This document shows, piece after piece, positions 6,066 to 10,883 of a stretch of DNA of 11,062 nt. Position numbers and translations under genes: made by a program. The notes under the pieces are model-generated. The model did not search any database and had not been told where the DNA came from. It was given only the letters and a program-made list of their open reading frames with translations. Positions within the stretch are counted from its first letter, which is position 1. The number at the start of each line of letters is the position of its first letter. Location: contig CALBXV010000689.1 in assembly GCA_937890045.1 (NCBI GenBank), forward strand, positions 1 to 11,062. The letters run 5' to 3'. Source of the stretch: an uncultured archaeon (GTDB taxonomy: Archaea; Thermoproteota; Nitrososphaeria; Nitrososphaerales; CALBXV01).

Positions 6066-6516
6066 AGGAAAATTTATACTTTTTCTAACAGCAGTTTTTT
6101 TACTTGTCCCAACAGCTGGTTGCGCTCAAGTAATAGCATCGCCTGATGAACAAGCTGAACCACTCTGGCCAGAACAAGAAACAATTACACCAGCAATAGA
6201 ACCAAATTCATTTGTTAACCAAAACCAAGGGCCTCCATATGGGACAATAGTTATGACACAAAAACCAGTTAGTTGTAATGATACTCTCATAGTAAAAAAT
6301 CATATTCAAAATACAGGTGGAATGGCTCCAGTTACATTTGGTCTAAATTTAAATGAAATGGGTGCAATAACATCTCTTATACAAGTATATGCAAATCCTA
6401 TTAATAAGCGGTTTGCTATAATTGAACATTTTGCTCACCAAAAGAGCTGTATACTTACTCATGGTAGTGATTTTGAAATAATCTTACCGCCACTACCACA
6501 AGAAGTACCCAATTAA
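6028..6516 (+). CDS. Exported or lipoprotein-like protein, 162 aa
   Basis: The frame is open from a TTG at 6007 and an ATG at 6010; ATG 6028 gives the best signal peptide. Residues 1-32 are basic then hydrophobic (KGKFILFLTAVFLLVPTAGC). The ending TAGC-AQ resembles a lipobox but has Thr instead of Leu at -3, so either lipidation or cleavage by signal peptidase I is possible. The next stretch is Pro/Glu-rich and probably flexible. The mature domain has two further Cys (PVSCND, KSCILTH) that could form a disulfide. It overlaps the nuclease gene by 38 bases and precedes the proton-channel-like pair by one base, suggesting a shared envelope role. No family is recognised. Confidence 0.7.
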   Translation: MRQIIGVGQSIIKGKFILFLTAVFLLVPTAGCAQVIASPDEQAEPLWPEQETITPAIEPNSFVNQNQGPPYGTIVMTQKPVSCNDTLIVKNHIQNTGGMAPVTFGLNLNEMGAITSLIQVYANPINKRFAIIEHFAHQKSCILTHGSDFEIILPPLPQEVPN

Positions 6517-6517
6517 T

Positions 6518-6967
6518 ATGAAAGATTTTCTCTATTGGTGGCTTCTTGTTTGTGTAGTGGGTACAGGTTCATATATTACACATACTATGGGATGGTTAGT
6601 GCCATTATATACTAATGACCTCACCTATATAACATTTTTAATCACTGTGCTTGCTGCATTAACAACGCTTAGTCTTGGTTATAAATTCAAGGTGCCAACT
6701 CGGGCAGCTACTGTTGATGTTGATATTGAATGGTTTGTATCTGATGTTGTATTAACACTAGGTATGTTGGGTACTATCATCGGATTTATGATAATGTTGC
6801 AAGGCACATTTTCTTCAATTGAATTTAATGATGCTCACAGTATTCGTACAGCCCTATCTTCAATGAGTAAGGGATTATTTACCGCATTGAATACTACTTT
6901 AATAGGATTGGTTTCATCAATCATTCTTAAAGTGCAATTAATAGTGTATGAGAACGTAAAAGAATAA
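6518..6967 (+). CDS. MotA/TolQ/ExbB-like proton-channel subunit, 149 aa
   Basis: Hydrophobic segments lie at about 5-24, 36-55, 76-96 and 120-142. The last two carry the family signature: LTLGMLGTIIGFMIMLQG (79-96) matches the TolQ/ExbB block with its conserved LGT, and MSKGLFTALNTTLIGLVSSII (116-136) matches the ISEAL...TTAIGL block. Members assemble as a pentameric channel around two MotB/TolR/ExbD-type helices and convert proton flow into movement. This one is much shorter than ExbB or TolQ (about 230-245 aa) because the cytoplasmic loop is nearly gone. The next gene overlaps it by one base and encodes a plausible partner. The signature is clear; the job in a phage is unknown. Confidence 0.85.
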   Translation: MKDFLYWWLLVCVVGTGSYITHTMGWLVPLYTNDLTYITFLITVLAALTTLSLGYKFKVPTRAATVDVDIEWFVSDVVLTLGMLGTIIGFMIMLQGTFSSIEFNDAHSIRTALSSMSKGLFTALNTTLIGLVSSIILKVQLIVYENVKE

Positions 6968-7653
6968 TGTACTATAGGAGTGGTTATTTAGCATTTGTAG
7001 ATTTTTTGTTCATTCTGTTATTAGCTTTTATCAGTATGTTCATTCTTGCATTGTTGTTGATTAACCCAGTTCCAAAGAAATCGGATATTGAAAGGAAGGC
7101 GGAATATATCATAACACTTGAATGGGATGATAAATCCCATGACGATATTGATATATGGATAGAAGACCCTGTACAAAATGTTTTATCTTTTAGAAATAGG
7201 GTTGCAGGCCTGATGCATTTGGATAAAGATGACCTTGGACAAATTAATGATATCATTTATTTACCAGACGGGACACGACAAGTTATAGAGTTAAATAGAG
7301 AGGTAGCTACATTTCGTGGATGGACAAAAGGCGAATATGTTGTTAATGTACATTTGTATACAAAACGTACTGATGGAAACGCTTCGGTTAAAGTCACAAT
7401 GTTAAGAATAAATCCTTACAGATTAATGTGGGAAGAAGATATATTATTAACTCATCAGGGCCAAGAACTTACTGTACGACGGTTTACTCTCAATCAAGCA
7501 GGAGATATCGTCAAAACAAATACAATTGAGAAGCTTTTTATAAACACTCTTAGAAATCGTTCTGAGTTTGAACCCCGCGAACCTAGTGACAGACAAAGAA
7601 ACTTAAACTTGGATAGCGGTGGACGACCACTTGAACCTCGGGCAGCCCCATGA
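6967..7653 (+). CDS. MotB/TolR/ExbD-like single-TM protein with beta-rich domain, 228 aa
   Basis: The N-terminus YLAFVDFLFILLLAFISMF places an Asp (Asp12) at the start of a single transmembrane helix (about 9-33). That is the position of the proton-carrying Asp of MotB, TolR and ExbD. The rest would be periplasmic. Residues 48-170 look beta-rich, with the pattern LEWDDKSHDDIDIWIEDP, a GEYVVNVHLY strand and VKVTML, resembling bacterial beta-sandwich domains with a D-x-D-xx-W-x-x-x-P motif. The usual ExbD/TolR fold and the OmpA-like peptidoglycan-binding domain are not seen. The C-terminal 30 residues are Arg/Pro-rich and probably disordered. The TAATG overlap with the TolQ-like gene supports a complex. 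The partner inference is strong; the role of the domain is open. Confidence 0.78.
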   Translation: MYYRSGYLAFVDFLFILLLAFISMFILALLLINPVPKKSDIERKAEYIITLEWDDKSHDDIDIWIEDPVQNVLSFRNRVAGLMHLDKDDLGQINDIIYLPDGTRQVIELNREVATFRGWTKGEYVVNVHLYTKRTDGNASVKVTMLRINPYRLMWEEDILLTHQGQELTVRRFTLNQAGDIVKTNTIEKLFINTLRNRSEFEPREPSDRQRNLNLDSGGRPLEPRAAP

Positions 7654-8129
7654 TAATGGAATTAGATTTAGTACTTCTTACAATGGTGTTTTTTGTGGTG
7701 TTATGCTTAGGAACAATGATAACCTTGTTAAAAAGAAAAGTATGGTTACTTGTGTTTATTCCTTTATCATTTTTTATTGCAACAAGTATAATTTATACAT
7801 ACACCGACCTTCTAGGAACTCCCACTAAAAAAGACTTACCAAAAGAGTTTTTTGTAGTTCATCACCATATTGCAGAAGAGTTAGCGATTATTTATCTTTG
7901 GATTATACCAATTACAAAAGAAGGAAAAAATGTTCCGGTATCCTATGAAGTTCCCTATACTCAAGAAATGCAAGAAAAACTTGATAACTATGAAAAGAAA
8001 CTTGCAGAAGTAGGTACTGCAGCTATTATCCGTGGGGTCACTCACGATGATGAAGATACTGATTTTGAACTCTATTATTTTGCGAAACAAAAATACTTAG
8101 AAAAAGACTCTGAGGGTGGATCGTGGTAA
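7650..8129 (+). CDS. Two-TM membrane protein, 159 aa
   Basis: The ATG overlaps the previous stop (ATGA); an alternative ATG lies two codons later. Two hydrophobic helices occupy about 5-27 and 31-52, separated by KRK, so both ends probably face the same side and the remaining 107 residues form one soluble domain. This domain contains LPKEFFVVHHHIAEELAIIYLWIIP, VSYEVPYTQEMQEKLDNYEKKL and an acidic HDDEDTD stretch. I do not recognise it. Position and overlap make it the likely third member of the TolQ/TolR-like cassette. A holin-like role is conceivable from size and topology but is not supported by a motif. Confidence 0.72.
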   Translation: MIMELDLVLLTMVFFVVLCLGTMITLLKRKVWLLVFIPLSFFIATSIIYTYTDLLGTPTKKDLPKEFFVVHHHIAEELAIIYLWIIPITKEGKNVPVSYEVPYTQEMQEKLDNYEKKLAEVGTAAIIRGVTHDDEDTDFELYYFAKQKYLEKDSEGGSW

Positions 8130-8133
8130 TGTA

Positions 8134-8877
8134 ATGATACCTATTGACCAAATTGTTAAAATACCCTTTACTATGAAACCTTCCTTTGAAAAGTACACTC
8201 AGACGAAATTTCACTTAGATAAAATGAATAAGGACATTCTTCAAGAACGAAGAAAAGAATTGGATACCTTAGGCCAAAATGTTTGGTTTGAGACAAATAC
8301 GGCAAAGGAAACTGATCTAGTAAACAAAACAACAGCCGCATTGGGTATAACAAAGAAGTATAATAACATCGTTGATTTCGGTCTGGATGTAGAAGATGAT
8401 ATACTGATTATGCATGAAGGTAGACTTGAAGCGTGCTTTGTTGCGTTTGCGAGTGGCTGGAACGCTGGTGATAAACAGGGAAAGACTCTATCTGAACTAC
8501 ACAACCCTGTACCAGACAGTGAGAGATTACGCAAGGCAAGTGACAACATTATGAGGGCAATGACTAGTAACAAGTGTTATCACCGTTATACATGGGGTAT
8601 ATCCCCACTAAGAACACTCAGCAACCATCCTATACACAACCGTCCATCATATGACACATTAGACCATTTATGGTTTCGTGTGGAACATGAACGGACTATG
8701 GCGATTACTGAGGGTAAAACAGCACTGTTTTTGATAAATGTGACTACACATCCTCTAACACAAATAGTAAAAACATATGGTGCTCTTTTAAAAGAATCAA
8801 TAAATAGTATGACGGAAAACGTCTTAAAATATAAAAATTTACATCTTACAAAAGAGCTATTAAATGCCGTGGTCTAA
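8134..8877 (+). CDS. Haem-dependent oxidative N-demethylase family protein (DUF3445), 247 aa
   Basis: The ATG at 8134 follows the previous stop by 4 bases; the frame is open to a GTG at 8116 inside the preceding gene. Conserved blocks match the DUF3445 family (alpha subunit of haem-dependent oxidative demethylase, a PAS-fold haem protein). They are FASGWNAGDKQGKTLSELHNPVP (105-127, compare SGW...GxxLxxIHxPVP), YHRYTWGI (149-156) and LWFRVEHERT (179-188), followed by a TALFLINVTTHPL strand. Bacterial relatives remove methyl groups from dimethylamine using oxygen and partner redox subunits; none of those partners is seen here. A phage copy could be an auxiliary metabolic gene for methylated amines. 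The family call is good; activity is inferred. Confidence 0.8.
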   Translation: MIPIDQIVKIPFTMKPSFEKYTQTKFHLDKMNKDILQERRKELDTLGQNVWFETNTAKETDLVNKTTAALGITKKYNNIVDFGLDVEDDILIMHEGRLEACFVAFASGWNAGDKQGKTLSELHNPVPDSERLRKASDNIMRAMTSNKCYHRYTWGISPLRTLSNHPIHNRPSYDTLDHLWFRVEHERTMAITEGKTALFLINVTTHPLTQIVKTYGALLKESINSMTENVLKYKNLHLTKELLNAVV

Positions 8878-9031
8878 AGACTTAGAAAAAAGTTATGATT
8901 ATCAGCAGAAAATCCGTTCATATCTGATAGATTGTGTGGCCTGTGAGTCTCCTATTACCCCAAAAGAACGTGATGAAAATGGTGGAATGTGTAAACATTG
9001 TTATGAAGAAAAAGTGAAAAAAGGGTATTGA
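8864..9031 (+). CDS. Small zinc-ribbon protein, 55 aa
   Basis: The ATG lies 14 bases inside the end of the N-demethylase-like gene. The protein has two CxxC pairs, Cys24/Cys27 (CVAC) and Cys43/Cys46 (CKHC), 15 residues apart, a typical treble-clef or ribbon zinc site. The N-terminus is a likely helix (KDLEKSYDYQQKIRSYL) and the C-terminus is basic. It could bind nucleic acid or a protein partner. The stop codon lies inside the -35 box of the tmRNA promoter, so it ends this transcription unit. Confidence 0.68.
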   Translation: MPWSKDLEKSYDYQQKIRSYLIDCVACESPITPKERDENGGMCKHCYEEKVKKGY

Positions 9032-9058
9032 CAAAAGGCCTTCAATATGGTATAAATA
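9028..9058 (+). promoter_or_regulatory. Composite promoter of the tmRNA: TTGACA-17-TATAAA with overlapping TATAAATA
   Basis: TTGACA at 9028-9033, a 17-bp spacer, then TATAAA at 9051-9056 form a near-perfect sigma70 promoter. The -10 region is also an exact T4-late box TATAAATA (9051-9058). The predicted start, near 9063, falls at the first base of the tmRNA acceptor piece. The locus could thus be read both by unmodified host polymerase and by the phage late machinery. Confidence 0.85.
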
Positions 9059-9062
9059 TAGT

Positions 9063-9127
9063 TACAGTTCGTTGATGCGGATTGAAAGTCGGGCAGGACG
9101 AGGGTGCGATACCCTCCGCCTCCACCA
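9063..9127 (+). ncRNA. ssrA: tmRNA acceptor piece
   Basis: The T arm is GAGGG 9100-9104 with CCCTC 9112-9116 around the 7-base loop TGCGATA. The usual loop is TTCRANY, so position 55 is G instead of T, an oddity. The acceptor strand is 9117-9123, discriminator A is 9124 and an encoded CCA is at 9125-9127. Upstream, 9064-9070 forms the distal P2 helix with the coding piece. The 5' end is set by the promoter prediction. Confidence 0.9.
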
Positions 9128-9300
9128 TAAGTACAGGAATCAGGGAAATGTCTTTGGCGCTAATTATCCCTCATACGCGAAAGAGAATGGATAAAAGTGA
9201 AAATAAAAATCGGTAAACTGTCTAATATAAAGCGACGTAGCTACCGACCAGAGTTGGGAGTGCTTGCCGGTAGAGTCTCTCTGGACCCTGTACTTCTGAT
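9128..9300 (+). other. ssrA: tmRNA intervening segment with clamp helix
   Basis: This 173-base segment would be removed during maturation. AAGTACAGG (9129-9137) pairs perfectly with CCTGTACTT (9287-9295), stacking on the acceptor stem across a 5-by-5 internal loop that includes the CCA. This holds both acceptor strands together in the precursor. Further local stems are TTATCC 9164-9169 with GGATAA 9189-9194, and CTACCG 9241-9246 with CGGTAG 9268-9273. No ORF of note lies inside. Confidence 0.75.
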
Positions 9301-9475
9301 GGGGGCGAAATAGGATCGACTGACGGTGAATAGAGAAGTGGAGAACTGTGGATTGACCGCCTTATAGGTTAAAATTACAATTGCCAACGATAATTGGGCA
9401 ATTGAGGATTATGCTCTAGCAGCATAAGTTCTCATGGGGTATGAGCTCCACCTTATTACCCAACGGGCTCACTTT
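9301..9475 (+). ncRNA. ssrA: tmRNA coding piece with proteolysis tag
   Basis: It starts at GGGGGCG, followed by the D-loop analogue with GGATCGAC (usually GGATTCGAC, one base longer). The tag runs 9383-9424 with TAA 9425-9427. A P5-type stem, 9404-9415 with 9421-9433 and one bulged G at 9428, encloses the stop region. Downstream a possible pseudoknot pairs 9437-9441 with 9457-9461 and 9442-9448 with 9465-9471. The 3' end is estimated from the last paired base. Confidence 0.88.
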
Positions 9476-9477
9476 AA

Positions 9478-9498
9478 GAATTACCAATGGGGTAATTC
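9478..9498. repeat. Perfect 8-bp inverted repeat between tmRNA and HTH gene
   Basis: GAATTACC (9478-9485) and GGTAATTC (9491-9498) flank a 5-base loop. There is no T tract, so it is a poor terminator. It may be a processing site at the 3' end of the tmRNA or an operator for the HTH protein encoded 30 bases downstream. Confidence 0.55.
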
Positions 9499-9528
9499 AA
9501 ATTTGTCATGATAAGGAGATGTTTAATT

Positions 9529-9786
9529 ATGACTACTACTACCCAGACCGCTAAGGTCGCAGCTGCATTAGAGAATGGTGCAGAACTTACCGCAAAACAG
9601 ATTTCGGCACGCTATGGCGTCAAGAATGTTCGTGCGGTTATCAACAAGCTACGTTCAGAAGGTTATTCTATCTTCTTGAACAAGCGTGTATCGTCTTATG
9701 ACGGTGAAACTTATATGAAGTATCGTATAGGTACACCGCTTCGTTCTGTTGTTGCTGCCGGTTATGCAGCTCTACGCACTGCGTAA
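9529..9786 (+). CDS. Small winged helix-turn-helix protein, 85 aa
   Basis: The frame opens at 9508, but ATG 9529 has AAGGAG at 9513-9518, ten bases upstream, and starts the natural MTTTTQTAKV sequence. Residues 21-42 (TAKQISARYGVKNVRAVINKLR) are a helix-turn-helix with the recognition helix at NVRAVINKLRSEG. Residues 43-66 resemble a wing (YSIFLNKR...YMKYRIG). The tail is Ala-rich. It is probably DNA-binding, and from memory such proteins are frequent in marine T4-like phages. Codons are richer in G and C than in neighbouring genes, which may reflect high expression or a different origin. No terminator separates it from the tmRNA, so co-transcription from 9028 is possible. Confidence 0.8.
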   Translation: MTTTTQTAKVAAALENGAELTAKQISARYGVKNVRAVINKLRSEGYSIFLNKRVSSYDGETYMKYRIGTPLRSVVAAGYAALRTA

Positions 9787-9803
9787 GAAATGAGTAGGGT
9801 TTT

Positions 9804-9832
9804 TGGGGTTTCCTAGTAACAGAATAACCCCA
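9804..9832 (+). terminator. Hairpin after the HTH gene (weak terminator)
   Basis: TGGGGTT (9804-9810) pairs with AACCCCA (9826-9832) around a 15-base loop, followed by CTTTAAAC, which holds only three T. It lies 17 bases after the HTH stop. It may act with the next hairpin as a double terminator. Confidence 0.5.
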
Positions 9833-9834
9833 CT

Positions 9835-9866
9835 TTAAACTAACGCACTAAGGCGAGTTTAATTTT
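9835..9866 (+). terminator. Second hairpin followed by TTTT
   Basis: TTAAACT (9835-9841) pairs with AGTTTAA (9856-9862), extended inside by CGC with GCG (9844-9846 with 9853-9855) after a two-base bulge; TTTT follows at 9863-9866. A third small stem, AAACGA 9876-9881 with TCGTTT 9894-9899, comes next. No gene lies in 9787-9927. Confidence 0.5.
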
Positions 9867-9927
9867 AGTCCGAAGAAACGACAAGTAAGACTATCGTTTT
9901 GGATATGAGACAAAAGGACAATAATAT

Positions 9928-10017
9928 ATGAATATGTGTGTGGGTTTGGAGGCCTTCAAAGTAAAACCATTTATTCTCTTCGGCCTAGAGAACACACGGG
10001 GGTCACTTCCTAATTAG
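9928..10017 (+). CDS. 29-codon leader-like ORF upstream of gp33
   Basis: ATG 9928 has AAAGGA at 9914-9919, 8 bases upstream, the standard spacing seen elsewhere in this window. The peptide is short (MNMCVGLEAFKVKPFILFGL then ENTRGSLPN), with no run of one amino acid. The ORF overlaps two of the four segments of a possible alternating hairpin series and ends 57 bases before the gp33 start. It could be a leader peptide or a small independent protein. The good Shine-Dalgarno is the main support. Confidence 0.45.
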   Translation: MNMCVGLEAFKVKPFILFGLENTRGSLPN

Positions 10018-10046
10018 TGCGTGTGGGGCCTACGGTTAGTCCCACA
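9936..10046 (+). promoter_or_regulatory. Mutually exclusive hairpins ahead of gp33
   Basis: Four segments can pair in alternatives. GTGTGT 9936-9941 pairs with ACACAC 9992-9997, helped by AGGCC 9950-9954 with GGCCT 9982-9986. CACAC 9993-9997 pairs with GTGTG 10021-10025, enclosing CACT 10004-10007 with AGTG 10016-10019. TGTGGG 10022-10027 pairs with CCCACA 10041-10046. This is the 1:2, 2:3, 3:4 logic of attenuators. The last hairpin lacks a T tract, so control would more likely act on the gp33 ribosome site 15 bases downstream. Confidence 0.4.
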
Positions 10047-10051
10047 ACTTA

Positions 10052-10057
10052 TATAAT
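10052..10057 (+). promoter_or_regulatory. Possible -10 box TATAAT before gp33
   Basis: There is a perfect TATAAT, but no acceptable -35 box at 15-18 bp upstream. It may be a promoter needing an activator, a degenerate late box (TATAATGA) or chance in AT-rich DNA. Confidence 0.3.
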
Positions 10058-10073
10058 GACAGGAGAGATATAT

Positions 10074-10292
10074 ATGATGTTAAATACTCCCAAAAATTTT
10101 ACCATAGTTATAGAAAATATAGCAAAAGAAAAAAAGATAACCCACATGGAAGCAGTTTTATGGTATTGTAATAAAGAAGGTATTGAACCAGATGCCGTTG
10201 GTCGTCTTATTTCAAAAGGGTTAAAACAAAAGATTGAAGCAAACGCTAGAGATTTAAATTTTCTTCCAAAACAAGCACAACTACCAGTTTAA
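10074..10292 (+). CDS. 33: gp33-like late-transcription co-activator, 72 aa
   Basis: AGGAG at 10061-10065 lies 8 bases before ATG 10074 (a second ATG follows at once). The frame is open upstream, but those codons lie in the hairpin leader. The protein reads FTIVIENIAKEKKITHMEAVLWYCNK, then VGRLISKGLKQKIEANARDLNFLPK and ends LPV, the pattern I associate with gp33 of marine T4-like phages. T4 gp33 is longer (112 aa), binds the RNA polymerase beta flap and links it to the sliding clamp at late promoters. The strongest support is position: the next gene is gp59-like, as in T4. The two TATAAATA boxes in the window are possible targets. Confidence 0.78.
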   Translation: MMLNTPKNFTIVIENIAKEKKITHMEAVLWYCNKEGIEPDAVGRLISKGLKQKIEANARDLNFLPKQAQLPV

Positions 10293-10298
10293 TGAGTT

Positions 10299-10883
10299 AT
10301 GGGTCCAATTGACGTTTATTTGGAGTATTGTGCATTAAAAGCACACTTTAGCAAATCCAATTATAACTATTTTAAGTATGGGGGGAAGACTCGTATTAAG
10401 AGGGATTCTATTTTTAAACGTAAGGATAGACTTTTCTTTGCTCGACTATCTAAGAAATATTCCAATTTTGAAGATGTACACAACTATCTGGTAGCAAATT
10501 TTATCAAGGAACCAACTGGTTATGTTGCACGATTTTCTGACAAGATATATGAAGAATGGTTGTACAGGAAACAGAATTTTTATACAATCTTTACAGATGA
10601 AATGCGCCCATTAGTAAATGAGTTTCAACCTTTATTTGAAGTTAAATCTAACAGCCATCCAAAACTATTACAGGAATATCTTGGTAAAAGAGTATCATTG
10701 GAAACTCTTATCATATTAAATGAATTGGTTTCCTATGTTGATAATTGGAATAAAGAACTGGCTGAAGATTTTATATGGGGGGATTTAAAAAAACTTATGG
10801 ATAATTACAAAGGGTTCTTGACAATTCCTGTTGAGAAGTATAGAATACTATTATTGAAACTTATAGAGGAGTCTAAGTTATGA
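10299..10883 (+). CDS. 59: gp59-like replicative helicase loader, 194 aa
   Basis: Two blocks align by eye with T4 gp59. One is FKYGGKTRIKRDSIFKRKDRLFFARLSKKYS...LVANF (compare KYN...KRRDKYFFQKLSEKYK...LVAN). The other is LLQEYLGKRVSLETLIILNELVSYVDNWN...FIWGDLKKLMDNYKGFL (compare LLQSNIISFETFILLDSFLNIID...LVWNNYSIKLKAYRKIL). T4 gp59 is 217 aa; it binds forks and gp32-coated DNA and loads the gp41 helicase. The ATG at 10299 lies 6 bases after the gp33 stop; an earlier ATG at 10292 is in a dead frame. In T4, gene 32 follows, but here a coiled-coil gene begins instead. Confidence 0.85.
   Translation: MGPIDVYLEYCALKAHFSKSNYNYFKYGGKTRIKRDSIFKRKDRLFFARLSKKYSNFEDVHNYLVANFIKEPTGYVARFSDKIYEEWLYRKQNFYTIFTDEMRPLVNEFQPLFEVKSNSHPKLLQEYLGKRVSLETLIILNELVSYVDNWNKELAEDFIWGDLKKLMDNYKGFLTIPVEKYRILLLKLIEESKL
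10818..10846 (+). promoter_or_regulatory. Sigma70-type promoter inside the end of gp59 (TTGACA-17-TAGAAT)
   Basis: TTGACA 10818-10823 and TAGAAT 10841-10846 are 17 bp apart, identical in both boxes and spacing to the promoter at 129-157. The start near 10853 would give a leader of about 27 nt before the ATG at 10880, again like the first promoter. It allows early expression of the downstream gene independently of gp33 and gp59. Confidence 0.75.

Larger units (their letters stand above)
9063..9475 (+). ncRNA. ssrA: Circularly permuted two-piece tmRNA gene
   Basis: Order in the DNA is acceptor piece (T arm, 3' acceptor strand, CCA), intervening segment, then coding piece (5' acceptor strand, D-loop, tag). 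The two acceptor strands pair over 7 bp: GGGGGCG 9301-9307 with CGCCTCC 9117-9123. The third pair is G-U (9303 with 9121), the alanine identity element. A long-range P2 helix joins 9064-9070 (ACAGTTC) to 9343-9349 (GAACTGT). The tag reads ANDNWAIEDYALAA from GCC 9383 to TAA 9425-9427. Permuted ssrA is the alphaproteobacterial arrangement (also known in some cyanobacteria and betaproteobacteria), and ANDN is an alphaproteobacterial tag start. The product rescues stalled ribosomes and marks their products for proteolysis. No SmpB gene is seen here, so the host's would be used. Confidence 0.93.

Noticed and set aside
7619..7828. 69-codon + strand frame overlapping the TolR-like and two-TM genes
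   Set aside because: It is out of frame with two coupled genes that have clear TM segments and start overlaps; its composition is not protein-like.
6984..8573. Several minus-strand open frames (6984-7256, 7881-8090, 8171-8353, 8241-8573)
   Set aside because: All are antisense to well-supported genes with clear motifs; none has a promoter or Shine-Dalgarno.
9028..9475. Cyanobacterial origin of the split tmRNA
   Set aside because: Marine cyanobacteria also have permuted ssrA, but as I recall their tags start ANN and end in VAA; the ANDN...YALAA tag and RpoD-like domain fit alphaproteobacteria better.
9787..10073. Possible tRNA or ribozyme in the gap before gp33
   Set aside because: I looked for a T-loop with a matching acceptor stem and for the hammerhead core; neither is present. 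Only hairpins and the short leader ORF can be supported.
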